DNA of 64,000 bases, from assembly GCF_029223585.1 (NCBI RefSeq), contig NZ_CP119424.1, positions 1,798,001 to 1,862,000 on the forward strand, read 5' to 3'. This DNA comes from Photobacterium sp. DA100. Its GTDB lineage: Bacteria > Pseudomonadota > Gammaproteobacteria > Enterobacterales > Vibrionaceae. The notes below the pieces were generated by a model, which had not been told where the DNA came from, ran no database searches, and saw only the letters and a list, made by a program, of their open reading frames with translations. Below, piece by piece: positions 52,814-62,475 of this stretch (within the stretch, counting starts at the first letter, position 1; every line of letters starts with the position of its first letter). Made by a program: the position numbers and the translations under genes.

Positions 52814-53389
52814 TTAAACAGAATGTATATTAAAAAAAAACAAAGATAAAGTAATTGTAGAAAGAACCCATGACATGGAAAGAATAATATAGTCGAAGTT
52901 TATATTCACACTATTAATTTTAAGAAGATTGCGGATCAAGCTATCCTGTTCATCATTAGAGTTATTCATTGAATCATTCTCTAGTTCGGCAGATCCAATT
53001 CTTTGTTCTACATCTTGGTTTTGATTAAATAGCGGTACAACTTCTAGCTTCTCATCATCAGTTAAGTTTATTTGATAACCAAATCTCGGAACAGTAATAA
53101 TAGCATCCTCCAAACCTACACTATTGAGCCTCTCTCTTATTTTATTGATGGCAACATTTAATGATGTATTTGTTACAACCCGGCCTCCCCAACAAGTATC
53201 AAGTAGATATCGCCTGGAAACTGGTTTACCACCAGACATGACCAACTCTTTTATGATCGAGACTTCTGAGCTTGAAAATACCGCTTCAATACCATTCTTA
53301 CTATTTGTTATAGACCTCCTTTCTTCGATTAAATAAACTTCATTATTTAAAAAAATCTTCTTACCTGAAAAATCAATTAAATCACACAT
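52814..53389 (-). CDS. CadC/ToxR-like membrane-anchored transcriptional regulator
   Basis: 191 residues from the ATG at 53389; a GTG one codon earlier has slightly better ribosome-site spacing. N-terminal OmpR-type winged helix: FSSSEVSIIKELVMSGGKPVSRRYLLD, then TSLNVAINKIRERLN and a wing ending PRFGYQI. A linker rich in Asn/Gln follows, then one transmembrane helix (about 168-188) with almost no periplasmic domain. Such proteins bind DNA while membrane-tethered. The missing periplasmic sensor may be provided by the FidL-like protein encoded next. It likely controls the nearby pilus genes. Confidence 0.8.
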   Translation of the reverse strand: MCDLIDFSGKKIFLNNEVYLIEERRSITNSKNGIEAVFSSSEVSIIKELVMSGGKPVSRRYLLDTCWGGRVVTNTSLNVAINKIRERLNSVGLEDAIITVPRFGYQINLTDDEKLEVVPLFNQNQDVEQRIGSAELENDSMNNSNDEQDSLIRNLLKINSVNINFDYIILSMSWVLSTITLSLFFFNIHSV

Positions 53390-53762
53390 CACACATAGCG
53401 CCTTTAAGTATATAAGTTATTAAAAACATTTTTTATGATAATTTTAATAAAGCGCCTAGCCTAAACACATACGAATGTACATCAAAAAAAACAGGGTAGA
53501 AAGGGCATCCACACAATATAATTATTAATTAATATTAATTAACATTAACCATTCAATAATGCAGCAACATTCCTTGCGCAGCCAAAAACCCAGCAAAAAA
53601 AACATTTAAATCAATTACTTATAACAAGATCACCATCAATATCGTTAGTGCAAACAAATGAATTATTAATACTATTTAACTGTTTTGTATTCCTCTCAGC
53701 AATTATATTAGTTTGTACACAGGCCAGTTAACAACGTTGCAATGATTTTATCAGGTAAGCAC
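53390..53762. other. AT-rich divergent intergenic region
   Basis: About 370 bp, very AT-rich, between the CadC-like gene and a plus-strand gene. Divergent promoters expected; nothing more specific is visible. Confidence 0.4.
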
Positions 53763-54038
53763 ATGAACAAGTTTAATATCGATGCATTAAATGCTGCACT
53801 GCACGATGACTATAATTTCACTACACATGAGTTAAACCTTATCGAGTATGAGGGTTTCCTATACTGGTCTGGGACTATTGGTAACCAGTTTAAAACACGA
53901 TGTACCTTTTTGAGCATTAAAGAGAAACACTTGTATTTATTTTTAAACGACCTTAAATACAAACTAAAGGAAAATGAGCTTGATAAAATCACACCAGAAC
54001 AGATTAAGTACCAGAGCAGAAAGGAAATAGTATATTAA
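53763..54038 (+). CDS. 91-residue protein, unknown
   Basis: 91 residues from the ATG at 53763, preceded by AGGTAA. Soluble, Lys-rich C-terminal helix. No family recognised. Its position between the regulator group and the pilus operon hints at an accessory regulatory role, but nothing in the sequence shows one. Confidence 0.55.
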   Translation: MNKFNIDALNAALHDDYNFTTHELNLIEYEGFLYWSGTIGNQFKTRCTFLSIKEKHLYLFLNDLKYKLKENELDKITPEQIKYQSRKEIVY

Positions 54039-54101
54039 TTATATCCTTACCTAATAACCTTTAGATACATCTAGATTTCAAATATATACACCAATAAAAA
54101 A

Positions 54102-54127
54102 TCCTCCTAAGCGTAAACTTAGAAGGA
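54102..54127. terminator. bidirectional terminator
   Basis: TCCTCCTAAG / CTTAGAAGGA (one mismatch) with a 6-nt loop between convergent genes, flanked by A-rich DNA on the left and TAAATTTATT on the right. Confidence 0.7.
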
Positions 54128-54156
54128 ATAAATTTATTCTCTTATAGAGTAACTAA

Positions 54157-54843
54157 TCAGAATGAAAACCTAACTCCAAGCTGGTAATAGAGCTCATCAA
54201 AGTCTAAGCTCTGATTTATCTTTGAGTTATCGAAAAAAGTCTTTACCAAATCCATCGATTGATACCCAATATTAGCCTCAACGCTTACTCCATCATAAAC
54301 TTCATAGGCTGAGTCAAGTCGATAATCTACAATAACTTCATCATAGTTCATCACACGTATAGCCGGTCCAATTGTTAGTTTATCTAACACATCCCACTTC
54401 ATTCCTAACTCAGCAGCAAGTGCACTATTGTTAATAGTTAACCCCAAATTCGCTGAACCTAAAACACCAAGGGCACCATCAGGTATAATATCGTCTGTCA
54501 AATCATACGTTAATCGATAATCTACCCCACCAAGTAACGCATAGATGGAAAGTTCAGGATAGATATTGTAGTAATAACCAAGGCCAATCATTGACTCTGA
54601 TAAGTCAAAGCTATTTTTAGATACCATTTCATGCCTTATCTCGGCAAAAAAGTTATCGTAAAAATTCCACGATCCACTTAGATAATATCCAGAGAAAGAA
54701 TCTTCTGGTAAAAAGTTATCATTATTACTAACCGATGAATATTGAAAACCTCCTGAAATATAATCATACCCACTCTCTGCATAAACATTGGTTGATAAAG
54801 CTGCCACTAAAACACAGGGTAAAATAAACTTTAATTGCGCCAT
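54157..54843 (-). CDS. outer-membrane beta-barrel protein
   Basis: 228 residues with a signal peptide (cleavage near YAES, residue 22). Alternating-strand composition with many Tyr and Asp, ending LYYQLGVRFSF, the C-terminal Phe signature of outer-membrane barrels. It resembles small 8-stranded porin-like barrels. It lies between the regulatory group and the pilus operon, divergent from the latter. Role unknown. Confidence 0.7.
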   Translation of the reverse strand: MAQLKFILPCVLVAALSTNVYAESGYDYISGGFQYSSVSNNDNFLPEDSFSGYYLSGSWNFYDNFFAEIRHEMVSKNSFDLSESMIGLGYYYNIYPELSIYALLGGVDYRLTYDLTDDIIPDGALGVLGSANLGLTINNSALAAELGMKWDVLDKLTIGPAIRVMNYDEVIVDYRLDSAYEVYDGVSVEANIGYQSMDLVKTFFDNSKINQSLDFDELYYQLGVRFSF

Positions 54844-55163
54844 TGCACTAATTCCTTTTTAAACATGAAAGCATCCAGTTTTAAAATGTCATATCATGAA
54901 TATAAAATAAAAACTGGAGCTATTCATATAACTCTGGATCTAGATATAAATCAAGTCAGCCTCGATTAAAAACAATTAGCAGACATTCAATTAATCCTTA
55001 ATAACAAATAACATTGACAATATAAGATAAATTAATGTTTTTAATTTCATTTTAATTATCTTTATTCCAGAAACGGTGGATATAATGAAGTCGTATATTA
55101 CACAGCAACATGTCTAACATGTTTTATTTCTTTTATATTACACAAGAAAAGGTAAGAGTAAGT
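54844..55163. other. divergent promoter region of barrel gene and pilus operon
   Basis: 320 bp of AT-rich DNA. It should contain the pilus promoter and binding sites of the CadC-like regulator; no definite repeats were found by eye. Confidence 0.4.
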
Positions 55164-55691
55164 ATGTTTAACAATAAGAATAGTAAAGCAGCTACACATA
55201 GCCCAAAAGCAGGAATCGCGACTTCACTAATTTTAGCCGCATTGATTACTAGCGGAACAGCTATTGCCGCTACTGGTGATAAAGTAAATAAAGTCATCAA
55301 TTTGTCAGCAACAATCCCTTCAGCTACATTTAGCGTCAACCCTGTATTTGGAGTATGGCCTAGCGACATCGAACTTCAGTATGATGAAGATACAAATAAA
55401 TTCGTCCCATACACTATGCGTATAGAAGCGAAGAGTATGGTTGGCCTTACAGCACAGCTGCAACAAGCAGCCCAACTGACCAAAGGTGGCACCACAGTAC
55501 CGTTAACAGTAAAGCTGGGAAACAAAGCACTAACCAGTGCACCACAAGGCATCGTTGAAAACGACACAGCAGATCAAGCTCAGACACATCTACTCGACCT
55601 ATCAATAGAACAGACAACAGCGGGAGCTACATACGAAATTGCCGGTTTATACACAGGCGTAGTTAATATGGTTTTTGAAGATAAATTTTAA
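55164..55691 (+). CDS. major pilin, CS1/alpha-type chaperone-usher pilus
   Basis: 175 residues from the ATG at 55164; an upstream in-frame ATG at 55110 gives a poor N-terminus. Signal peptide with SLILAALITSGTAIAA. The mature chain starts with a KVINLSATIPSATFSV strand, like the VEKTISVTA start of CfaB/CooA pilins, where this strand completes the neighbouring subunit. Also similar: WPSDIELQYDEDTNKF...Y and a C-terminal AGLYTGVVNMVFE. No disulfide, as usual in this class. It is first in the operon, with an intercistronic hairpin after it. Confidence 0.8.
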   Translation: MFNNKNSKAATHSPKAGIATSLILAALITSGTAIAATGDKVNKVINLSATIPSATFSVNPVFGVWPSDIELQYDEDTNKFVPYTMRIEAKSMVGLTAQLQQAAQLTKGGTTVPLTVKLGNKALTSAPQGIVENDTADQAQTHLLDLSIEQTTAGATYEIAGLYTGVVNMVFEDKF

Positions 55692-55716
55692 TCTTAAACA
55701 AACTCTCGCTTTTCAA

Positions 55717-55742
55717 ATATGGAGTGCAGAAGCACTCCATAT
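55717..55742 (+). promoter_or_regulatory. intercistronic stem-loop after the major pilin gene
   Basis: ATATGGAGTGC / GCACTCCATAT, perfect 11-bp stem with AGAA loop, 25 bp after the pilin stop and 20 bp before the chaperone start. No U-run. Such a structure can protect the pilin mRNA 3' end or block most read-through, giving an excess of pilin over assembly proteins. Confidence 0.8.
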
Positions 55743-55762
55743 CTTATAGTCTGGAAAAAACC

Positions 55763-56497
55763 ATGGTATACCCAAACTACTTCTCGCGGCTATTACTAGC
55801 ATTCAGTATTTTTTTTAGCGTACCTTCCATTGCTAATGTCATGCAAGTATCGGTACCCAACAAAGTAACGACTCTAGATTCAAATAGCAAAGATTCATCA
55901 TCGCTAATTCAGGTATCCAATCCCGATAAGGAGAATCCAAGGTTCGTAAAAGTCGGCGTTTATTATATTTCCCCTGAAAGTATAGGAACCGGAAATGAAA
56001 AACTCATAGAGATAAAGGGAAAGCTAAAGAAAGACGACTTAATTGTCCTTCCAGATAAGATAGCCATCCCACCAGGGGGGCGAACTAATGTAAGAGCAAT
56101 ATATACCGGTAAGGCGCTTGATGCGGATAGGAATTATAAGATCCGCTTTTACCCAGTAACAGAAGTCGAATATACCGGAGCTGAAAACAAGGACGAAAAG
56201 AAAGCTGCATTGTTCTTTTCTATTTCCTCGACCACATTTGCCACCGTCGTCAAATCGAACCCAACCTACCAACTCGACATCGATGGAAGCAAGGTGACCA
56301 ACAGCGGTGACAGTATAACCCTGCTGCAGAGCTGCAACATCTGCAGGGGAAATGACTGCAAGGTGTTTACGGAATTCCGCCTGCCACCCAAGCGCCAACT
56401 TGATTTTAGTTCAATGATCAACGGGGAAAGCAAATTATCATGGCAATGTGATTTAGTCGAACCACGTGTTGGTAAGAAAGTAATCACGAGTCAGTAA
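55763..56497 (+). CDS. pilus periplasmic chaperone, CS1 type
   Basis: 244 residues from the ATG at 55763 (GGA 8 bp upstream). Signal peptide YFSRLLLAFSIFFSVPSIAN. Immunoglobulin-like N-terminal domain (SSLIQVSNPDKENPRFVKVGVYYI, then IVLPDKIAIPPGGRTNVRAIY) and second domain with two Cys pairs (SCNICRGNDC). Organisation matches CooB/CfaA chaperones of alpha-type pili, which differ from FimC/PapD families. It holds pilin subunits in the periplasm for the usher. Confidence 0.75.
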   Translation: MVYPNYFSRLLLAFSIFFSVPSIANVMQVSVPNKVTTLDSNSKDSSSLIQVSNPDKENPRFVKVGVYYISPESIGTGNEKLIEIKGKLKKDDLIVLPDKIAIPPGGRTNVRAIYTGKALDADRNYKIRFYPVTEVEYTGAENKDEKKAALFFSISSTTFATVVKSNPTYQLDIDGSKVTNSGDSITLLQSCNICRGNDCKVFTEFRLPPKRQLDFSSMINGESKLSWQCDLVEPRVGKKVITSQ

Positions 56498-56510
56498 GCT
56501 AATAAAGCCT

Positions 56511-58982
56511 ATGACACAAATAATAAGAAAAATAGTAATTGCCTTGGCCACGCTATATTACTACCAGGGTGCAGCCGCACAGACGAACACCTCCGCTCAG
56601 CCGAGTGGCTTCAGCTTCATGACCCCAGCAGGTTTCGAAGACCTGCTCGGCCACGAAGCTACACCGACCGAACTGCTGTACCTGGATAAAACTATTGACG
56701 AGGGTGAAATTGTTTTATCCGGGTATGGTGCAAAGCTCTACCGCTCTGGCGGGCAGGAGCTAGAGCTGGACAAGCCATACCGCTGCGCTTCAAGCGCTCT
56801 CATCCGCGACATCATCGACGACGAAGGCCTCTGCGGGGCGATGAGCTTCACGCTGCGCGAAAAGTACGAAGACAAGGTGCAGCTGGTATACCTGCAGCCG
56901 GACGACAGCTCCGTTCCGGCCCTGAACCAGCATTTTGGTATTGAAGCCGATAGCGGCACAGGCTCTCAGGAACGGGAGCACATAGGTCGCAGTACGGTGA
57001 ATACGGTCAGCGGAAGCATTCGCTACAACGCCAACTTCACGGAAGGTGACAATTCCAACGGCTCCCTATCACTGTTCGGGCAGGTTTCTTATGCTGAATA
57101 CCTCATTGAAGCCGAACCAATCTTCGACCGTTACAACGGGGACAATTCGCTCAACGTCGGTAAGTTACTGGGCTCAAGAACCTATGCCGGTATAAAACAT
57201 GAGCTAGGATTCAAGTCCTCTGGTCAGAACAATCTGTATAACTCGAGCATCGGGGTCATCCCCAGCCGCAACATGGTAGGCGGCTGGTACTCGTCAACCA
57301 GCGAAACATTCAAGAACAAACAACAAGGGACGGGCTCACCCCTGCAAGTGTTCATGCCATTTAGCGGCATGATCGAGGTATACCGCGGCAACCGCCTGCT
57401 CTACGTCACAAGGGCAGAGGCCGGGATGGCACAAATCCCTGTCTCTGATTTTCCGATCGGCGTCTATGACGTGTCAATTGTACGCCGGTCTCTAAGTGGC
57501 GAGGAACTAGAGGCCATTACAGATACGGTCAGCAACTCGCTAACCGACAATGGTTTTACACTAGCACTGGGGATGATGGACTCGAAACACCATCAACTTG
57601 ATGTACTGGATGGAGAATACGATGATCTGGCAGCAGGTTTCGCCTACCAGTCCAAAATCAGTGACTTCACTACCGGTTCGTTCTCGATACTGAACATAGG
57701 TACAGCCCAATATTTCCAGTCGACGATGAATTACCAGCCGGCTTTTCCTCTGGGCGTCAAACTAGCAACCGAACTCGATATCCAGTCAAAAGACTGGGGG
57801 ATAAACTTACAGGCAAACTACACCGGCACACTGCTGGACAAGATGGTAAACAGCAACTTCAGCTACCGCTTCAGCGATCTGCTCGGCACTGATAGCCATT
57901 CGTATTTCTTGAACGTATCTCTGATGCCGAACTACCGCTATTCCAAGCTGTTCATGCTCAGTGCCCATACGTCAAAGGTGAGTGCGCCGCAATACAGTAG
58001 TGACTACAGTGAGTTGAATATCGAGAACCAGAATGCCGTCAGCGTATTCGGCGTACCAGCGAACTTGAGTACCTCACTGGGGACCTCATCGACCGATGAC
58101 CTGCTAGCCACGCTGTCAATCAATTTTACCCTCGGTGCCCGACGGGACTACTCACTGAGCACCAACTTCACCTATACCGGGCAGCGCGAGTCTTCCTATG
58201 GCGAAGTCATCATGTCAAGGCAGCTGCCGGAGGAAAGCAAGCTGAGCCAGTTGACCTTTTCTGCAGGAGGGGGCGAGGAATTCGCAAGGCTCGGTGCCGA
58301 TGCTGCATTTAGATTTAATAGTGCCAATGCCTATTTGGGTGGCTTTGTCTACCGAGATTCCCAACAGGGTAACTACAACAACAATCAATATGGAAGGATC
58401 AGTGGCAACATGTACTTTTCAGGAACCCAATATGCCTTCGACCGGAACGGGGCCAGTTCTGGAGTTATCGTCAATATGGATACCCAGCCAGGAAGCAATA
58501 TCGAGGTGCGTGCGGACGTCAGCGGGGGGAACTCCGTCAAGCTTAGGGACAGCAACACTTTGGTGACCGTACCCAGTTTCACAGAAAGCAGTATGTACAT
58601 CAATTCATCAAATGCCGTCATCGATGACTATAGTCATGAATTCGTGCTTTACAAAGGCAATTTTGCGTTTCTGTCCATCGACCCGAGGCAGACGTTCGAG
58701 GCCGCTGGCTACATCGACTTCAGAGACTTAGGCAGCGACAGCGTTACATTGAAGAACCACGAGTCCAAGATCACCGTCAGCAACCACGAATCTACCGTCG
58801 ATGTACTCGGTACCATCAATGAAGAATATTTCCAGCTGACGGTATCACGCCAGTACCCGGTGATCGAACTACTCGACGGTCAGGGCCGCGCAATCTGTAC
58901 CGTCAACCTCGACGACAGCCTGATGACCAGTAACAGCCAAGAATTCGTGTATTTGGGCAAAGTCGGGTGCCAAGGAGGGTAA
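56511..58982 (+). CDS. pilus outer-membrane usher, CS1 type (TcfC/CooC-like)
   Basis: 823 residues with a signal peptide (cleavage after AAAQ near residue 24). Large beta-barrel with many aromatic-ending strands, a plug region after about residue 270 (SPLQVFMPFSGMIEVYRGNRLLYVT) and C-terminal beta domains. Length and order fit CooC/CfaC ushers. It is 13 bp after the chaperone gene and 7 bp before the tip pilin gene, so all are cotranscribed. GC is noticeably higher than in the preceding genes. Confidence 0.85.
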   Translation: MTQIIRKIVIALATLYYYQGAAAQTNTSAQPSGFSFMTPAGFEDLLGHEATPTELLYLDKTIDEGEIVLSGYGAKLYRSGGQELELDKPYRCASSALIRDIIDDEGLCGAMSFTLREKYEDKVQLVYLQPDDSSVPALNQHFGIEADSGTGSQEREHIGRSTVNTVSGSIRYNANFTEGDNSNGSLSLFGQVSYAEYLIEAEPIFDRYNGDNSLNVGKLLGSRTYAGIKHELGFKSSGQNNLYNSSIGVIPSRNMVGGWYSSTSETFKNKQQGTGSPLQVFMPFSGMIEVYRGNRLLYVTRAEAGMAQIPVSDFPIGVYDVSIVRRSLSGEELEAITDTVSNSLTDNGFTLALGMMDSKHHQLDVLDGEYDDLAAGFAYQSKISDFTTGSFSILNIGTAQYFQSTMNYQPAFPLGVKLATELDIQSKDWGINLQANYTGTLLDKMVNSNFSYRFSDLLGTDSHSYFLNVSLMPNYRYSKLFMLSAHTSKVSAPQYSSDYSELNIENQNAVSVFGVPANLSTSLGTSSTDDLLATLSINFTLGARRDYSLSTNFTYTGQRESSYGEVIMSRQLPEESKLSQLTFSAGGGEEFARLGADAAFRFNSANAYLGGFVYRDSQQGNYNNNQYGRISGNMYFSGTQYAFDRNGASSGVIVNMDTQPGSNIEVRADVSGGNSVKLRDSNTLVTVPSFTESSMYINSSNAVIDDYSHEFVLYKGNFAFLSIDPRQTFEAAGYIDFRDLGSDSVTLKNHESKITVSNHESTVDVLGTINEEYFQLTVSRQYPVIELLDGQGRAICTVNLDDSLMTSNSQEFVYLGKVGCQGG

Positions 58983-58989
58983 ATTAACA

Positions 58990-60051
58990 ATGAAGAAGTT
59001 CAAAATACGTCAATTAATTATTAGTTTAGTCGTGGCTAGTGTCCTCTCTGGAGGGGCAACACTTGTGCATGCAGCCAATTATACTGTACCTGTTGGGTTG
59101 TTATACTATAACCCCGACTCCTCGGGTAGCTACTTGTTTCCAACAAGCGGGGCCGATATGCCCTATTGTGCGGAGAACATGACTTTGGGTAGGAGATACC
59201 GCGTCACAGGTAATATTTCAGGGCGAGCAGACTACTGGTATGATTCCACTGTCAAAGACTCGGCCATTGTTACCCTACACGAGGAAAGTAGTAATCGTAC
59301 TGTCCAAGTAAAAATTACGCCTTTAGGCACTCAGAAAATATCATCTAGCACTTGGGGGAGAGCCTTCGTTGAAGGCGACTACTGTAGCAGCTCAACTGTA
59401 GAGACAAACGTTTACGTAGAGAGAAGCATACAGAGTACAAGTTCTGCAAGATTGGCCGATCATAAGGGGTACGGTCTTACTTTCTACCTAACTCTTGCCT
59501 TCGAGTTACTCGATCCAGAATTCGCAACGCCTGGGATATACTCAGCCCAAGGAGGTTACCAATTCCAAAGCAACGAAATCGAGATGAAAACAGATGTAAA
59601 TGGATCCTATGGCTCGCCTCTTATTCCCAACCTTCGCCTCGTTATTGGCCATATATTTAAGATTGATATGCCTTATACCTCGGTGTCACTGACGCAATCT
59701 TATGAGAATGACGATATTTTCACTGGAAAGGTCCGCTTCCGAGCACAGAGCAACGAACGCTATAGCATCAAAATGACATGTAGCAGTTCAAACTCAGCTA
59801 CCTCTGGAGGGAACTGCAACTTTGCCAGTACCCAGATGGAACTGGCAACTCAGGCACGGTTCCCCGAGCAAGGAAGGACTTTTGACCTGCGACATAATAT
59901 CCCTAACTATATCGATGGTGCAGAATTTACCAACAGCACTTATGAATACCCAGGGTATATAGACTTCACATTAACAGGGGTCAGGCAATACGGTGAAACG
60001 GGCAAGACCTATTTTGATACTGTCAACCTCGCCTTCGAGCCTGATTTTTAA
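58990..60051 (+). CDS. pilus tip/initiator subunit (CooD/CblD-like)
   Basis: 353 residues, signal peptide ending VHAA near residue 29. Two-domain layout typical of CooD/CfaE-like tip proteins: an N-terminal adhesin region with Cys pairs (YC..., DYCSS) and a C-terminal pilin-like region (RLVIGHIFKIDMPYTSVSLTQSYENDD...MTCSS...GNCNF). It starts pilus assembly and probably binds the receptor. Last gene of the operon. Confidence 0.78.
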   Translation: MKKFKIRQLIISLVVASVLSGGATLVHAANYTVPVGLLYYNPDSSGSYLFPTSGADMPYCAENMTLGRRYRVTGNISGRADYWYDSTVKDSAIVTLHEESSNRTVQVKITPLGTQKISSSTWGRAFVEGDYCSSSTVETNVYVERSIQSTSSARLADHKGYGLTFYLTLAFELLDPEFATPGIYSAQGGYQFQSNEIEMKTDVNGSYGSPLIPNLRLVIGHIFKIDMPYTSVSLTQSYENDDIFTGKVRFRAQSNERYSIKMTCSSSNSATSGGNCNFASTQMELATQARFPEQGRTFDLRHNIPNYIDGAEFTNSTYEYPGYIDFTLTGVRQYGETGKTYFDTVNLAFEPDF

Positions 60052-60315
60052 GGCTCCCCCACAGCAAAGAAAAAAGCTCCCCCTGACTTACCCATAGGTT
60101 CATAGCGCGACGAGAATGGCAGCTAATTGCAAAAGCAGCAGTGAAAGCAATGTTCTCCCGCGCTTTTCGCTAGCGCCACCACCCTCGCTACAGAATAAAA
60201 CAGCTCACAAAAAAACAACAAAAAAACAGCATTTCATGGTAATTGAATAATTTAACCTCATAATAAGAGGAGATTTTTCGTTCAATCCGCTGACACCTAA
60301 CAAAAGGTAGCAACT

Positions 60316-60714
60316 ATGACGTGGCAAGTATCCGAACTGATCCCGCTCCTGAGTGAACACGACGGCTGGGCTGTAGAAGCCAGCGAGCAAACGCTCATTG
60401 TGCGCAACGAAGACAACATCGAAGCTTTTCTGGCCGTTTCCGGCGAGCAAATCCTGGTAGAAGTCCTGCTTTTCAGTGCCGATCAGGTGATTGACCCGGT
60501 CAGCCTCAACAACGACATCTTGCGGACCCACAAGATGTTCCCGCTATCAACTATCGGCATCAATGAAATTGCCGGCAACGACTACTACGTAGCCTTTGGT
60601 TCGCTGTCTTCCCAGTCCAAGGCTGAAAGTATTGTGATTGAGGTCGCCACCTTGTTCCGTAATGTCGAAGCGTTCATCGAGCTGTACCAAGATCACCTCA
60701 AGGAGGTTGCGTAA
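60316..60714 (+). CDS. yjfI: YjfI-like protein (DUF2170)
   Basis: 132 residues, soluble, acidic. Pattern and position match YjfI, the first gene of the yjfIJKLM group. AAAGGTAG precedes the ATG. The stop and the next start overlap (TAATG), coupling it to the PspA-like gene. Function unsettled; likely part of membrane-stress handling with its neighbours. Confidence 0.75.
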   Translation: MTWQVSELIPLLSEHDGWAVEASEQTLIVRNEDNIEAFLAVSGEQILVEVLLFSADQVIDPVSLNNDILRTHKMFPLSTIGINEIAGNDYYVAFGSLSSQSKAESIVIEVATLFRNVEAFIELYQDHLKEVA

Positions 60715-61400
60715 TGAGTGTCTGGAAAAAACTGTTCACCGCCATCAAAGGCGGTGTCAACGAAACCGCCGAAGCGGTCGCCGACAACCAAGCACTGCGC
60801 ATTCTCGATCAGGAGATCAGGGAAGCCAAGCAAGAGCTGCGCCGCTCCGACGAAGCCTTGGTGGGGATTGTCGCCAAGCGCAAGCTATCCCAGCAGAAAG
60901 TCGATGGTTTCCAGCTGGGCATCGAAGAGTACGAGGGCCATGCCCGCACTGCGATGGAAAAAGGCCAGCAGGATCTCGCCCTTGAATGCGCGCAGAAAGT
61001 TGCCGAGCTTCGCAACGACCAGCAGGCCGAGCAAGCCTACCTCGATCAGTTTGTCGCCTCGGAGCAGAAAATGCGCACCAACATCAGCCAGGCCAAGGAC
61101 AAGTTGCGTCAGCTAGAGCAGCAGGTGGATGTGGTCAAGGCCAACGAAGCGGTGCAAAAAGCCCAGTCGGCAGTGTCGGCCACCAATGTCGGGGCCAACG
61201 CCAAGATGCACACCGCGGTTGAGTCTCTCGAGCGCATCAAGCAGCGCCAGGCCGAAAAGTCCGCCCAGCTTGAAGCCGCCGCCGAAATGGCCGAGGAGCA
61301 GTCCGGCAGCAGCCTGGACAAGAAATTGGCCGAAGCCGGGATCACCTCGGGCAAGCAGTCGTCAGCCGAAGATGAGCTCAAGCGTATTCTGGGTAAGTAG
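60714..61400 (+). CDS. yjfJ: PspA/IM30-family protein (YjfJ-like)
   Basis: 228 residues, almost wholly coiled coil (ALRILDQEIREAKQELRRSDEAL, then KVAELRNDQQAEQAYLDQF...), as in PspA/Vipp1 (ESCRT-III-like) membrane-remodelling proteins. The N-terminal helix (VWKKLFTAIKGGVNETAEA) is amphipathic and can bind membranes. Short disordered tail. It probably protects the inner membrane during stress, with the DUF350 and channel proteins as partners. Confidence 0.85.
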   Translation: MSVWKKLFTAIKGGVNETAEAVADNQALRILDQEIREAKQELRRSDEALVGIVAKRKLSQQKVDGFQLGIEEYEGHARTAMEKGQQDLALECAQKVAELRNDQQAEQAYLDQFVASEQKMRTNISQAKDKLRQLEQQVDVVKANEAVQKAQSAVSATNVGANAKMHTAVESLERIKQRQAEKSAQLEAAAEMAEEQSGSSLDKKLAEAGITSGKQSSAEDELKRILGK

Positions 61401-61424
61401 TCGCCGTTTGTTCTAGGAGGCAGT

Positions 61425-62459
61425 ATGTCATTATGGATTTTATTCCGCCGCTGGGCGGCTCACCAGTTCCATGCACTAAGTGGCAGAAACCTCCTCCTAC
61501 TGGTGATCGGCTATACCATTATCAGTTATGTCCTGCTGTCAGCGGTTGGGGAGTCTGCACTAGTCCAGAGCCCAACCGACTTCCTGTACTACTTGGTCGT
61601 CAGCGCTTCCACCGTAGGCTACGGCGATATGTCACCGGCAACCGTGGCCGGAAAGTGGGTCGTGATGCTGTTCGTGATCCCCGGCGGGCTTGGGCTGTTT
61701 GCCTTAGCCGTCGGCAGGGTCGCCAGCGCCTTTATTGATTATTGGAAACAAGGACTGTTAGGCCGGAGGAGAGTCTCGGTGGAAAACCACATTTTAGTGC
61801 TGGGGTGGAACGAGCAGCGTACCCTGCACCTGATCAAAATGCTGCAATACGAAGAGAAAGGCCACCGCGCCATTGTGCTGTGTGTTCGGCCTGATATTGA
61901 AAACCCGCTGCCTGGCGAGATTGAATTCGTCCGTACGCCCAGCTTCACCGACAGCCACGCCATGGCAAAAGCCGGGATCGAAACCGCCAGCTGCATTGTG
62001 ATCGACAACAGCGAAGACGACGTGACCCTGTCCGCCGCCTTGTTCTGCGCCAACCAAAACCCCAACGCCCATATCCTGGCCTACTTCAATGACGAATCGT
62101 TGAGTGATCTGCTCAAGATGCATTGCCCCAACGTAGAGTGCATCCCTTCAGTGGCCGTCGAAATGCTGGCCAAAGCGGCTATCGACCCGGGATCCAGCGA
62201 GTTGCACCACGAACTGCTCAGTACCCACAAGGGCATGACCCAATATGCGGTCCAGTACCCTGCCAATGCTGCCCCTAGCACCATTTCCCCGCTGTTTAGC
62301 GGCTTCAAACAACAGTATGAGGCTATCCTTATCGCTATCGATACCGGCAAGGGCGTTGAGCTTAATCCACCACTGGATCGGGAAGTCCCCCCCGGCGCCA
62401 AATTGTTTTATATTGCCGACGAGCGTGTCGAGCAAATCAATTGGTCTAAATGCACCTAA
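61425..62459 (+). CDS. potassium channel with RCK/TrkA-N domain (Kch-like)
   Basis: 344 residues. Two transmembrane helices flank a pore loop with selectivity filter TVGYGD near residue 65. From about residue 120 there is a Rossmann RCK/TrkA-N domain (HILVLGWNEQRTLHLIKML). A GGAGG site precedes the ATG. Present here between yjfJ and yjfK homologues, it suggests ion-flux control tied to the stress cluster. Confidence 0.85.
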   Translation: MSLWILFRRWAAHQFHALSGRNLLLLVIGYTIISYVLLSAVGESALVQSPTDFLYYLVVSASTVGYGDMSPATVAGKWVVMLFVIPGGLGLFALAVGRVASAFIDYWKQGLLGRRRVSVENHILVLGWNEQRTLHLIKMLQYEEKGHRAIVLCVRPDIENPLPGEIEFVRTPSFTDSHAMAKAGIETASCIVIDNSEDDVTLSAALFCANQNPNAHILAYFNDESLSDLLKMHCPNVECIPSVAVEMLAKAAIDPGSSELHHELLSTHKGMTQYAVQYPANAAPSTISPLFSGFKQQYEAILIAIDTGKGVELNPPLDREVPPGAKLFYIADERVEQINWSKCT

Positions 62460-62475
62460 CATCGCAGGAATGTTT

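Noticed and set aside
62245..62475. Upstream extension of the yjfK frame into the channel gene
   Set aside because: The extension lies wholly within the channel coding sequence; an AGGA site and family-like start occur at 62476.
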